Origin: CAIJMU01 sp035530275
GTDB taxonomy: Bacteria; Spirochaetota; Spirochaetia; Treponematales; Rectinemataceae
Direction: 5' to 3'
Length of the DNA: 64,000 nt
NCBI GenBank assembly: GCA_035530275.1
Contig: DATKVC010000009.1
Location: forward strand, 62,001 to 126,000
The stretch's first letter is position 1. Every line of letters begins with the position of its first letter. Shown one piece after another: positions 34,185-43,383 of the stretch. The translations under genes were made by a program, and so were the position numbers. The notes beneath the pieces are model-generated. The model searched no databases, was not told the DNA's origin, and saw only the letters and a list, made by a program, of their open reading frames with translations.

Positions 34185-35168
34185 ATGGAAGGACGACCGA
34201 GATGGGGAATCCTGGGCACGGGCGGGATAGCGAAGCTTTTCACCCGCGACATTCTCGGGGAGGGTTTGGCGGTGAGCGCCGTCGGCTCCCGCACGAGGGA
34301 GGGAGCCGAGGCCTTCGGCGAAAACTTCGGGATCGCGCGCCGGCATGGGAGCTACGAGGCCCTCCTCGCCGACCCCGAGGTGGACATCGTCTACGTCTCC
34401 ACGCCCCATCCCTTCCATCACCCGAACGCCCTCGCCGCCCTTCGCGCGGGCAAGCACGTCCTCCTGGAAAAGCCCTTTACGATCAACGCGAGGGAGGCGA
34501 GGGAACTCGTCGAAACAGCTCGTGCGAAGAGGCTCTTCCTCATGGAAGCGATGTGGACCCGTTTCCTCCCGACCTTCACGAGGCTGCGCGAGATCGTCGC
34601 GGCGGGCACCATCGGCGAAATCGTCGCCGTGCTCGCCGACCACAACCAATACCTGCCGATGGAAAAGGCCCCGCGCCTCCACCTTCCCGAGCTCGGCGGC
34701 GGGGCCCTCCTCGACCTCGGCGTCTATCCGATCACCCTCGCCCATCTTCTCCTCGGCGCGCCTGCGCGCGTTCAGGCATCCGCAAGCCTGACCGAGCTCA
34801 GAGTTGACAGACAGACGAGTCTCATCCTCTCCTACGCCTCCGGAGCCCAGGCTACCCTCCAGTGCGGCATGTCGGCCCTGGGGCCCAACCGTGCCTTCGT
34901 CGTCGGCAGCCTCGGCCGCATCGAAATCGATTCCATCTGGTACAATCAGAGCGGCTTCACCGTCTATTCGCGCGAAGGGGTCGTCGTCGAACGCTACGCC
35001 GAAACCGTGAGGAATAGGGGCATGCAGTACCAGGCCTTCGAAGCCGAGCGACGCGTCCTCGCGGGCGAGATCGAGAGCCCGATCATGAGTCACCAGGCCA
35101 GCCTCGAGATCATGGCGATCATGGACGAGGCGCGGAGGCAAGTGGGAGTGAAGTACCCGGGGGAATGA
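34185..35168 (+). CDS. Gfo/Idh/MocA-family oxidoreductase
   Basis: A 327-residue NAD(P)-dependent dehydrogenase. The Rossmann motif WGILGTGGIAKLF is at the N-terminus, the family lysine motif HVLLEKPFTINAREA at about 95-108, and EAMWTRFLPTF is typical of the dihydrodiol/xylose dehydrogenase-like branch. GAGGAGGCGG precedes the start. The substrate is probably a sugar or sugar-like alcohol but cannot be named. Its stop overlaps the next gene by four bases. Confidence 0.9.
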   Translation: MEGRPRWGILGTGGIAKLFTRDILGEGLAVSAVGSRTREGAEAFGENFGIARRHGSYEALLADPEVDIVYVSTPHPFHHPNALAALRAGKHVLLEKPFTINAREARELVETARAKRLFLMEAMWTRFLPTFTRLREIVAAGTIGEIVAVLADHNQYLPMEKAPRLHLPELGGGALLDLGVYPITLAHLLLGAPARVQASASLTELRVDRQTSLILSYASGAQATLQCGMSALGPNRAFVVGSLGRIEIDSIWYNQSGFTVYSREGVVVERYAETVRNRGMQYQAFEAERRVLAGEIESPIMSHQASLEIMAIMDEARRQVGVKYPGE

Positions 35169-35953
35169 TGGTGCGACACGAAGACAGCATGCCGGCCGAT
35201 GGAAGGCGAATACTCCTCGTCGAGGACGAGGCGATCATCGCCCTGAGCGAGAAGGTCAGTCTCGAACTCTACGGCTATAGCGTCATCATCGCCGAGTCGG
35301 GAGAAAGGGCGATCGAGCGCTTTCAAAACGACGCGTCGATCGACCTCGTGCTGATGGACATCAATCTGGGACCGGGAATCGACGGCACGGTCGCCGCCTC
35401 CCTCATGCTTCGCGAGAGGCATGTCCCGATTGTCTTCCTTTCCAGCCACACCGAGAGGGAAATCGTCGCGAGGACCGAGTCGATCACCTCCTTCGGCTAT
35501 GTGGTCAAGAATTCCGGCATGACCATCCTCGACGCCTCGATGAAGATGGCCTTCAAGCTCTTCGCCGCCGAGGCGGAACTCCGCAGGCAGAACATCCTGA
35601 TGAGGGCCGTGATGGAAAACGCGCCGATCGGGTTCGCGGTCAACCGCATCAGCGACGGCCAGGGATTTCTCGTCGCGGAGAAATTCAAGGAAATCTACGG
35701 CATCGAAGGCAGCGATACCGACAGCGTCCAGAAATTCTTCGAGGCGGTCTACCTCGACCCGGCCCAGCGCGAGGAGATGAGGACGAGGATCCTCGCCGAC
35801 ATGGCTTCGGGCGATCCCGCCCGGATGCGCTGGGAAAATATCCAGATAACTACGAAGACCGGGGAGAGGAAGGTGGTGACCGCCATGAACATCCCGGTGA
35901 TCGAACACGACCTCATGGTGTCGACGGTCCAGGACGTCACCGAACGAGGGTGA
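35165..35953 (+). CDS. Receiver-PAS protein, probably the front of a decayed kinase
   Basis: A 262-residue protein. The receiver (about 14-135) has RILLVEDEAIIALSE, the phosphoacceptor Asp65 in LVLMDINLGPGIDG, and IVFLSSHTEREI. A PAS domain follows (about 140-260) and ends in the typical VQDVTERG. The related intact gene at 39013 continues into more PAS domains and an HWE kinase; here the frame stops at the end of the first PAS and the next 174 bases encode a PAS remnant in the -1 frame. It overlaps the upstream oxidoreductase gene as ATGA. It may still work as a receiver-PAS sensor. Confidence 0.8.
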   Translation: MMVRHEDSMPADGRRILLVEDEAIIALSEKVSLELYGYSVIIAESGERAIERFQNDASIDLVLMDINLGPGIDGTVAASLMLRERHVPIVFLSSHTEREIVARTESITSFGYVVKNSGMTILDASMKMAFKLFAAEAELRRQNILMRAVMENAPIGFAVNRISDGQGFLVAEKFKEIYGIEGSDTDSVQKFFEAVYLDPAQREEMRTRILADMASGDPARMRWENIQITTKTGERKVVTAMNIPVIEHDLMVSTVQDVTERG

Positions 35954-36126
35954 TCGCCGGGGAGAGGGAGTTGGGCAGCATCGACTATCGGGTGATTCGC
36001 CGGGACGGGGGCGTCCGCTGGCATTCATCGAGGGGGCGAGCCCTCCGCGATAAGGATGGCCGGACAGTCGCCTACCTCGGCATCGGGCGCGACGTCACCG
36101 AGGAGCGAGCCGTGGGGCCGTCCTGA
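35950..36126 (+). pseudogene. Remnant of a second PAS/PAC domain
   Basis: Read from GTG 35950, this frame gives 58 residues including SIDYRVIRRDGGVRWHSS and TVAYLGIGRDVTEER, the recognisable C-terminal half of a PAS-PAC domain. It overlaps the preceding stop in the -1 frame, lacks the first half of the domain, and ends without any kinase. It is best read as what is left after an internal deletion with frameshift of a receiver-PAS-PAS-kinase gene. Confidence 0.7.
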
Positions 36127-36131
36127 AAGGT

Positions 36132-36470
36132 TCAGGCCTCCTCGCCGAAGAGCATCTCATAATACCGATCGATTTTTTGCCCAAGCTCGAGGATGCCGAA
36201 ATTTCGCGCCTCGCGAATGGTCTCGCGGCCGCCGAAGTAGACGAGGACCGCCGGTACGACGAAGATCGAGAGCTGGCCCGCGGCTTCCGGTACCTCCTCG
36301 ATATCGACATAGTACATAGGTAGTTTCGGGAAATGCTCCTCGACGAGGGCTATGACCTTGGGCTTGATGCTCTTGCAGACCCCGCAGGTCTTGGTGGACA
36401 AATAGAAGAGGGCCGCCTGTCCGCCTTCGGCGATTTCTTTGATCCTGGCGTAGCTGTCGAGAGTTTCCAT
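36132..36470 (-). CDS. Thioredoxin-family protein
   Basis: A 112-residue thioredoxin fold without signal peptide. The redox pair is CGVC at residues 29-32 in FYLSTKTCGVCKSIKPKV, followed by the cis-proline region FVVPAVLVYFGG. CGVC differs from the classic CGPC, and the family resembles small spirochaetal and clostridial thioredoxin-like proteins. The frame is open upstream to 36554, but homology begins at METLDSYARI. That ATG has no ribosome-binding site and is six bases after a TATATT hexamer, so a leaderless message is possible. Confidence 0.85.
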   Translation of the reverse strand: METLDSYARIKEIAEGGQAALFYLSTKTCGVCKSIKPKVIALVEEHFPKLPMYYVDIEEVPEAAGQLSIFVVPAVLVYFGGRETIREARNFGILELGQKIDRYYEMLFGEEA

Positions 36471-36586
36471 GCGAAGAATATACGAAAGCTCCGGCCGAGG
36501 GGGAAGCCAGGCTGCCAAACTTGCCACTCGAGGGCCGGGCCGATAAGCTCTCACGCGAACGTGAAGCTCGTTAAAAGGCGGCTAGA

Positions 36587-36856
36587 TTGACCGAAACCGA
36601 CAACAAGGACCCCCTCCACGGCATGACCCTCGAGAAGATCCTCAACCTCCTCGTGGATGCCTACGGCTGGGAAGGTCTCGCGGAGTTCATTCCCGTAAAG
36701 TGCTTTTCCATCGATCCGAGCATAAAGTCGAGCCTCGTGTTCCTCAGACGTACGCCCTGGGCGCGGGCGAAGGTGGAGGCCCTCTATTTGGGGAAACTCC
36801 GAAAGCGCCGCACAGCGAAGGGTCGACGCGGCCCCCCGGGCCCGCGTTCTTCCTGA
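36587..36856 (+). CDS. VF530-family DNA-binding protein
   Basis: An 89-residue protein matching the VF530 family (named from Vibrio fischeri): DPLHGMTLEKILNLLVDAYG, then FSIDPSIKSSLVFLRRTPWA and RAKVEALYL. The only start that keeps the conserved PLHG segment is TTG 36587, with AAGGCGG about eight bases upstream. The C-terminal 20 residues are basic and probably disordered. The family is described as DNA-binding from structure; no cellular role is established. A radical SAM gene follows. Confidence 0.85.
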   Translation: MTETDNKDPLHGMTLEKILNLLVDAYGWEGLAEFIPVKCFSIDPSIKSSLVFLRRTPWARAKVEALYLGKLRKRRTAKGRRGPPGPRSS

Positions 36857-36912
36857 AACCAAGGCAGCCTCCCTCGCGTCTAACCCGTATCGTCATTCTT
36901 CGGGGGATGCCT

Positions 36913-38889
36913 ATGAATAAGAAAGTGCTTATGGTGTATCCGGAATTCCCGGAAACCTTCTGGAGTTTCAAGGACAGCCTGGGTTTTGTCGGGAAGAAGA
37001 CCAATTTCCCGCCCCTCCCCCTCCTCACGGTCGCCGCCCTCCTCCCGGCACGCTACGAAATCAAGCTCGTCGACATGAACGTAGCTCCCCTCAAGGAGGC
37101 CGATCTCGACTGGGCCGACCTCGTCTTCGTCTCGGCCATGCTCGTGCAAAAGGAATCTATGGAGCGGGTCGTCGCGCGCGCCCGACGAAGGGGCAAGCCC
37201 ATCGTCGCGGGCGGTCCCTATCCGACCCAGTGCTGGGAATCCATCGAGGGCGTCGATCACTTCGTGCTGAACGAGGCCGAGCTCTCCCTCCCCGCCTTCA
37301 TAGAGGACCTCGAGGCGGGAAGGGCGAAGCAGCTCTATTCGACCGAAGAAAGGCCCGACCTCGCCCTGACGCCGAAACCCCGCTACGACCTCATCGATTT
37401 CAAACCCTACTCATCGATGGTCCTCCAATATTCCCGCGGCTGTCCCAACGAATGCGAGTTCTGCGACATCGTGGAGCTCTTCGGCAGAAATCCACGGGTC
37501 AAGTCTCCCGCCCAGTTCCTCTCGGAAATCCAGCTGCTTTACGACCTCGGCCATCGGGGAGGGATTTTCATCGTCGACGATAACTTCATCGGGAATCGGG
37601 TCGCGGTGAAGGGGCTCCTCAGGGCCATCATCGCCTGGCAAGAGGACCACGGCCGGCCCTTCACCTTTTCAACCGAGGCCAGCGTGGACCTCGCCAAGGA
37701 CGATGAGCTCCTGGACCTCATGGTGGGCTCGGGTTTCACGATGGCCTTCGTCGGCATCGAGACGCCCGTGGCGGAATCCCTCGTGTCGGCGCACAAGACC
37801 AAGAACATCGGCGTGTCCCTCGCCGACTCGGTGCGCAAGATCCAGGAGAGGGGCATCGAGGTGACGGCAGGGTTCATCGTCGGCTTCGACGCCGACCCCG
37901 AGGACATCGCCGAGAGACAGATCGCCTTCATCCAGGAATCGGGCATCGCCACCGCGATGGTCGGCCTCCTCACCGCCCTCCCGAAGACCAGGCTTCATCG
38001 CCGTCTCGCCGCCGAGGGAAGGCTCCTGGCCGAATCGACAGGCGACAACACCCACGGTCTCGAACTCAATTTCGTGCCGAAAATGGAGCTTACGAAACTC
38101 GTCAATGCCTATGCCGAGGTGATGACGACGATCTATGACCCGAAGTCCTACTTCGAGCGCTGTCAGGTGCTCCTCAGCCGCCTGCCTCGCCGCTCGAAGG
38201 CGAGTTCCAGAGTCGTCGGAGACCGCTCGGCCTTGTCGAACGCGCGCGCGCTTATTAATTCCTTCATAAGACAGACATTTTCGCCCTACGGCCACCACTA
38301 TTTGCGCTTTCTTGGAACAACCATCCTCCTTCGACCCTGGATGTTCGCGAAGGCCATCGAGAAGGCCATTGAAGGCCACAGCTTGATAAAGACCACGAAG
38401 GTAAAGATCGGGAAGCCCCTGGCCATCGCCAAGGCCTTCGGGCTCTTCCTCGGCCGCACCATCGAGAGCCTGGAGCGGATCGTGAGCGGGCGAAACCCTG
38501 CGGATCTCGAAAAGGCCCTTGCCGCGACCAAGACCCTTCGCGCGGGACTGGCCAGGATCGCCGGCAGGAAGGTTCCCGTTCCCTCCCTCGTACCTGTCGA
38601 AGCGCCGCTTCGACGCCTCGCGGAGCAGGTCGGCGCCTTCATCGTCCAGCAGAGCAACCATTTGCTCGGCCTCGCGGCGACAGCGAGTGAAGAGCAGCTC
38701 CGCCGTTTCGCCCTCGCCGTCAGGCGCTATTGCCGAAAGGCCAGGGCGATCGATCTGTCCTTTTCGCCGGGGCAGGGCTCCAGCGCCGCGATCGCCGCCC
38801 AGATAGGGGCCCTCGACTCCATGATCGCCTCACTCGGCGGCTTCGTCGAGGCACGAATCGGCGCGACATCGCGAGGCGGTACGAACTAG
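36913..38889 (+). CDS. B12-binding radical SAM protein with C-terminal extension
   Basis: A 658-residue protein. Residues 1-140 form a B12-binding-like Rossmann domain (VLMVYPEFPETFWSF, LVFVSAMLVQKESM). The radical SAM core follows with the cluster motif C177-PNE-C181-EF-C184. A DUF4070-type domain comes next (LVNAYAEVMTTIYDP region). The last 150 residues, rich in Ala, Arg and Leu (for example EAPLRRLAEQVGAFIVQQS), are helical and exceed what I expect for this family. The reaction is unknown; relatives perform methylations and hopanoid or lipid modifications. I choose ATG 36913 with GGGGGA about five bases upstream. Confidence 0.87.
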   Translation: MNKKVLMVYPEFPETFWSFKDSLGFVGKKTNFPPLPLLTVAALLPARYEIKLVDMNVAPLKEADLDWADLVFVSAMLVQKESMERVVARARRRGKPIVAGGPYPTQCWESIEGVDHFVLNEAELSLPAFIEDLEAGRAKQLYSTEERPDLALTPKPRYDLIDFKPYSSMVLQYSRGCPNECEFCDIVELFGRNPRVKSPAQFLSEIQLLYDLGHRGGIFIVDDNFIGNRVAVKGLLRAIIAWQEDHGRPFTFSTEASVDLAKDDELLDLMVGSGFTMAFVGIETPVAESLVSAHKTKNIGVSLADSVRKIQERGIEVTAGFIVGFDADPEDIAERQIAFIQESGIATAMVGLLTALPKTRLHRRLAAEGRLLAESTGDNTHGLELNFVPKMELTKLVNAYAEVMTTIYDPKSYFERCQVLLSRLPRRSKASSRVVGDRSALSNARALINSFIRQTFSPYGHHYLRFLGTTILLRPWMFAKAIEKAIEGHSLIKTTKVKIGKPLAIAKAFGLFLGRTIESLERIVSGRNPADLEKALAATKTLRAGLARIAGRKVPVPSLVPVEAPLRRLAEQVGAFIVQQSNHLLGLAATASEEQLRRFALAVRRYCRKARAIDLSFSPGQGSSAAIAAQIGALDSMIASLGGFVEARIGATSRGGTN

Positions 38890-39012
38890 GGCTGTCGCGC
38901 GCCGGCAGGGGAGAGATCCCACCTCTCTTTTCGATTGACGAGCCGACTTGTCGGCATAGGCTTATGCGTGTAACTCCCCCTCGATCTGCGGGGGATCATC
39001 GAGGAGATGCGC

Positions 39013-41532
39013 ATGGGCGTATCGGGACAAAAAAGAATTCTCCTCGTCGAGGACGAGGCCCTGATAGGGATGGCTCAAAAGCTCGCTCTGGAGAAATACG
39101 GCTACCAGGTGACGACGGCCTTGAATGCCGAGGCCGCCATCGGCATGTGCCTTGGAAACGAGGCTCCCGACCTCGTGCTCATGGACATCGATCTCGGCAA
39201 GGGGCTCGACGGCAGCGGCGCGGCCAAGGCGATACTCGAGAAGAAGCAGATTCCCATCGTCTTTCTCTCAAGCCACACGGAGCGAGAAACGGTCGAGAAG
39301 ACCGAAACCATCACCTCGTACGGCTATGTCGTCAAGAACTCCGGGATCATCATTCTCGACGCCTCCATCAAGATGGCCTTTCGCCTCTTCGAGGCCAACA
39401 AGAAGCTCGCCAAGAGCGAACATCGCTACGGCAGCCTCTTCAGCAGCATGACCGAGGGCTTCGCCATACACGAACTCGTCTACGACGAAAGCGGCAGGCC
39501 CGTCGATTATCGCTTCTTGGACGTGAATCCCGCCTTCGAGAGGCTGACGGGGCTTTCGAAGGAGGCGATCGTCGGCCGTCGACAGCGCGAGGTCATTCCC
39601 GACGAAGACCCCTTCTGGTTCGAAACCTATAGCCGCGTCGTGCTCACAGGGGAGCCCGTCGTTCTCGAACATTCCTCTCCGGCCCTGGGTCGCCATTACG
39701 AAGTCTTCGCCTATCGCACGGAGCCCAACTGCTTCGCGGTGATCTTCAGCGACGTCTCGAAAAGGAAGGCGATCGAGGATGCGCTTCGCGAGAGCGAAGA
39801 ACGCTTTCGGGGCATCGTCGAAAACTCGGAGGCCGGCTATTTCTTCATCGATAGCGAGGGCATCTATCGCGACATCAACGCGGCCTGGCTCAAATTGCAT
39901 GGATTCGAAAGGCGCGAGGAGATCATCGGAAGACATTTTTCCAGCACCCAGGTGGACGTGGACCTCGCGGGCAGCGCCGAAATCGTCGCCCATCTTCTCG
40001 CGGGCGGGACCGTGCCCTCGGGGGAATTCTCCCGGCGCCGCAGGGACGGTTCGACAGGCTGGCATCTCTTTTCGAGCCGCCCCGTGCGAGGAGGGGGGAA
40101 GGTTATCGGTCTCGAGGGTTTCCTCTTCGATATCAGCGAGCGCAAGAAGACCGAGGAATCGCTTCGCGAAAGCGAACATCTCTTCAAAAGCCTCTATTCG
40201 AACATGCTCAACGGATTCGCCTATTGCCGCATGTATTACGATGAAGATGGCGACCCCGTGGATTTCGGCTATCTCGCGGTCAACGAGGCCTTCGAGGCGC
40301 AGACCGGGCTCAAGGATGTGGTCGGGCGGAGGATATCCGAGATCGTCCCGGGAATGCGCGAATCCGATCCCAGGCTTTTCGTCATCTATGGTCGCGTCGC
40401 CCGCACGGGCGTGGCCGAACGTTTCGAGATGTTTCTCGAGTCCCTCGGCGCCTGGTTCCTCGTATCGGTGTTTTCCCCGAAACCCGAGCACTTTATAGCC
40501 ATCTTCGACGTCACGACGCGCAGGAAGAAGACCGAGGAATCCCTCGATGAAATCAGCCGCCGATTCCGGAGCCTCGCGGCGAACGTGCCGGGCTACCTCG
40601 CCTATCTCGACGCGAAGACCCTGCGTTACGAATATGTGAACGATACCTATTCGAAGGCCTATGCGCGATCGGCTGAGAGCATCGTCGGATCGACGGTGCC
40701 CGAAGTCATCGGTCGCGAAAAGTACGAATACGCCCTGCCCTATTTCGAAGAGGCGAGGGCGGGGCGTTCGGCCTCCTATGAGAACAGCTTCGATTTCGCG
40801 ACGGGTCGCCGATGGCTCAGACTCAACTACTCGCCGGTATTCGATCCGATGGGAATCGTGGTCTCGATCGCCGTCCTCGGCTACGACATCACGGAGAGTC
40901 GGCGGCAGGAGGAAGCGGTACGATCCCTGCTCAAGGAGAAGGAACTCGTTCTCCGCGAGGTGCACCATCGCATCAAGAACAACATGGGCACGATAGGCAG
41001 TCTTCTCGAGCTCCAGGCCGATTCCACCGCTGATCCGGGAGCCAAGGTGGCCCTGACCGAGGCTTCGCGGCGCGTCAGGAGCATGTTCCTTCTCTACGAC
41101 CGCATCTACCGTTCCGAGGCCCCGGGCATGGTCAGGGCCCAGGACTACCTGCCCCTGCTCATCGACGAGATCCTCGCCGAACTACCGCGGATCCCCGGGC
41201 TCGTCGTGGATAAGCGCATAGAAGATCTGGTCCTCGACCCCGGCACGGCCCAACCGCTGGGAATCATCCTGAACGAGCTTCTGACCAATTCGATGAAATA
41301 CGCCTTTCGCGGTAGGGTCGAAGGGAGGATCGCCATCGAGCTTGGCCTTCGGGAGGGCCGATCGCGGCTCCTTGTCGAGGACGATGGCCCTGGTTTTCCG
41401 CCGGGGGTCTCCTTCGGGCGCTCGACCGGCTTCGGCCTCGTCCTCGTCGATGCCCTTGCCAAGCAACTCGGCGGAAGGCTAGAAGTCGACGGCACGAGGG
41501 GCCTGCGCGTCAGCCTGGAATTCGGCGATTGA
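39013..41532 (+). CDS. Hybrid receiver-PAS-PAS-PAS HWE/HisKA_2 histidine kinase
   Basis: An 839-residue cytosolic kinase with an N-terminal receiver (1-125; Asp58 in LVLMDIDLGKG), three or four PAS domains (about 135-620, several ending in SVDVSKRK- or DISERKKTEE-like linkers), and a HisKA_2/HWE kinase core. The histidine box is LREVHHRIKNNMGTIGSLL with His651. The ATPase part has LNELLTNSMKYAF and DDGPGFPPG. There is no membrane segment, so it senses internal signals. GAGGAG at 39001-39006 favours ATG 39013 over 39007. Its receiver and the truncated gene at 35165 are close paralogues: both contain GYVVKNSG and LDAS-KMAF. Confidence 0.93.
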   Translation: MGVSGQKRILLVEDEALIGMAQKLALEKYGYQVTTALNAEAAIGMCLGNEAPDLVLMDIDLGKGLDGSGAAKAILEKKQIPIVFLSSHTERETVEKTETITSYGYVVKNSGIIILDASIKMAFRLFEANKKLAKSEHRYGSLFSSMTEGFAIHELVYDESGRPVDYRFLDVNPAFERLTGLSKEAIVGRRQREVIPDEDPFWFETYSRVVLTGEPVVLEHSSPALGRHYEVFAYRTEPNCFAVIFSDVSKRKAIEDALRESEERFRGIVENSEAGYFFIDSEGIYRDINAAWLKLHGFERREEIIGRHFSSTQVDVDLAGSAEIVAHLLAGGTVPSGEFSRRRRDGSTGWHLFSSRPVRGGGKVIGLEGFLFDISERKKTEESLRESEHLFKSLYSNMLNGFAYCRMYYDEDGDPVDFGYLAVNEAFEAQTGLKDVVGRRISEIVPGMRESDPRLFVIYGRVARTGVAERFEMFLESLGAWFLVSVFSPKPEHFIAIFDVTTRRKKTEESLDEISRRFRSLAANVPGYLAYLDAKTLRYEYVNDTYSKAYARSAESIVGSTVPEVIGREKYEYALPYFEEARAGRSASYENSFDFATGRRWLRLNYSPVFDPMGIVVSIAVLGYDITESRRQEEAVRSLLKEKELVLREVHHRIKNNMGTIGSLLELQADSTADPGAKVALTEASRRVRSMFLLYDRIYRSEAPGMVRAQDYLPLLIDEILAELPRIPGLVVDKRIEDLVLDPGTAQPLGIILNELLTNSMKYAFRGRVEGRIAIELGLREGRSRLLVEDDGPGFPPGVSFGRSTGFGLVLVDALAKQLGGRLEVDGTRGLRVSLEFGD

Positions 41533-41573
41533 AGGGGACTCGGCCTCCGCTCCAAATCGCCCACAGGCGATCT

Positions 41574-43274
41574 CTAGGTGGAGGAGGGGATCGTCGAAGC
41601 GGGTTTGGCCTTTTCGTTTTTCCGCGCGTACATCGCGGCGTCGGCCTCGTCGAGGAGGCTCATGAGTCGATGCGCCGAAGGCCGTCCCTCATCCCCGCAG
41701 CAGGCGCTGCCGACGCTCGCTCCGTAGGTTATGGTCAGGGACTCGTTGACCGCGATGCGGGAATGCATGATTTCGGCGGACAGGGCATCGGTGAGGGCCT
41801 GGACGCGTTGCGACGGGCAATCCGGAAGGAAGACCTCGAATTCATCGCCGCCCGCGCGCACGATCCAGTCGTCGCGGCGGAAGACACGATGCATGACGGC
41901 GACGACATCAAGGAGGACTCGGTCTCCCACGTGGTGGCCGTAGCTGTCGTTGATGTTCTTGAAATGGTCGAGGTCCAGGGTCATCACCGCGAAGGGACCG
42001 CGGAGGCCCTCGCGCACCAGGGACAGGACCCCTCGATTGAAGGCCCCGGTCAAGGGATCGTGGAGGCTTTCCGATTTGTAGCGCTCGGCCCGACTTCGCT
42101 CGGCCTTGAGCTGACGATAGTTCTGCAGTATGTCCATGGCGATGTAACCCGCTGTCGAAATCGCCATGACCAAGAAGCCGAAATGGGACACCATGATGGC
42201 GCCGGGGAGGATCAAACCGGCGATGCTGTCCCGACAGGCGCCCAGGAGGGCTACGGCGACGCCGCCGCTGAGGAGGAGCTTGCTCGAGCCTGCCTTTCGC
42301 GCGACGAAGAGGAGGGCGAGGAGGTAGGGCGGGAAGGGGATGATCGAGAGGTAAGTCAGTGCGTAGGCGCGTTTGAGGGCGATCATCGTGTCGGGGAAGA
42401 AGAGGACGACGATCGAGATCAGCTGGGCCGCGAGCAGCAGCTTGCCGAAAATGTCGAGTTTGCGACCGAGGAGCTTGAGATAGCCCAAGACGAAGAGGGC
42501 GGCCGACGCGTGACGTAGGAGGACCATGAGCCGCTTGAATTCCAAAAGGGGAATGGGGAGGAACTCGAGGGGGAGGAAATCGATCATGAAAACGGCGGTG
42601 AACAGGGAGGCGATTCCGAGAAGGAGTCGGGAGTCGATGCGAGGCAAGGCGGTCAGGCCGATGGGGAGTAGGGTCAGTCCGATGAAGGCGATTCCCCCAC
42701 AGAGGGCCCAGATGAGGCTGTCGCTGATGAATTCAAGAATGAAAAGAAGACCTTCGTTCCCCTCTCGTTTGATGACGTACGGCGCCTTGATGAATCCCGC
42801 CTCGTATCTACCGAGAATCTCGATGCGCACCGAGTTCTCGGGACGAAGGGTCCCGGGGTCGAGGGTGAAGATCTTTACCGAGTTCCAGATGTTCGATCGA
42901 CCTTCGATCATGTCGCCCCGGCTGCCCACGAACTGGCCGTTCCAGTGCACACGAATGCCGTTGCCGCCGATCGAGGGGAGGACGAGGCAGTATTCCGCTG
43001 CCGGATCGATCGAGGATCGAGGGAGATTCAAGTTCAAGGTTTCCGCGTAGAGCCCGGGCGAAAAGGGCTTGGCGGAGGTGGAGCGAAGATGCCAGGAGAG
43101 CTCCGTCGCTACCTTCCGTCCGTCGGGGTAATCGACGAGGATCCCCTTCTCGAAACGAAGGGCAGAGGCCGGCGGCTCGAAGAGCGGGTCCATGCCGAAG
43201 AGCATCGCGAGGGCGAGTAGGGCGAAAACGGCATAGGCGAGGAGAGGGCCGAACCGTACACGAAGTGCGCGCAT
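41574..43274 (-). CDS. Membrane diguanylate cyclase (7TM-DISM type)
   Basis: A 566-residue protein. A membrane anchor (about 10-28) leads to a periplasmic jelly-roll-like domain (30-170; HWNGQFVGSRGDMIEG region), then seven hydrophobic segments (about 178-385), a short coiled coil, and a GGDEF domain (402-555). The active-site motif is AGGDEFEV at 474-481 and DLDHFKNINDSYGHHVGD is intact, so it should make c-di-GMP. An inhibitory site RRDD (466-469) sits five residues ahead of GGDEF, so product feedback is expected. The start ATG has no ribosome-binding site. It is convergent with the HWE kinase gene and divergent from the LUD gene. Confidence 0.9.
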   Translation of the reverse strand: MRALRVRFGPLLAYAVFALLALAMLFGMDPLFEPPASALRFEKGILVDYPDGRKVATELSWHLRSTSAKPFSPGLYAETLNLNLPRSSIDPAAEYCLVLPSIGGNGIRVHWNGQFVGSRGDMIEGRSNIWNSVKIFTLDPGTLRPENSVRIEILGRYEAGFIKAPYVIKREGNEGLLFILEFISDSLIWALCGGIAFIGLTLLPIGLTALPRIDSRLLLGIASLFTAVFMIDFLPLEFLPIPLLEFKRLMVLLRHASAALFVLGYLKLLGRKLDIFGKLLLAAQLISIVVLFFPDTMIALKRAYALTYLSIIPFPPYLLALLFVARKAGSSKLLLSGGVAVALLGACRDSIAGLILPGAIMVSHFGFLVMAISTAGYIAMDILQNYRQLKAERSRAERYKSESLHDPLTGAFNRGVLSLVREGLRGPFAVMTLDLDHFKNINDSYGHHVGDRVLLDVVAVMHRVFRRDDWIVRAGGDEFEVFLPDCPSQRVQALTDALSAEIMHSRIAVNESLTITYGASVGSACCGDEGRPSAHRLMSLLDEADAAMYARKNEKAKPASTIPSST

Positions 43275-43319
43275 GCTGTATTTAGTTTCGGTCGATTCCG
43301 GGCCGACGCCAATCTTTCA

Positions 43320-43348
43320 TTGACTCCACCCAAGGCCGGAAATATAGT
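43320..43348 (+). promoter_or_regulatory. Promoter of the LUD gene
   Basis: TTGACT (43320-43325) and TATAGT (43343-43348) are separated by 17 bases, 35 bp upstream of the LUD start. GAGGAGG lies in the short leader. Confidence 0.7.
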
Positions 43349-43383
43349 CGCATCGCGCCTATTCGAATCGAGGAGGAAGCTAC

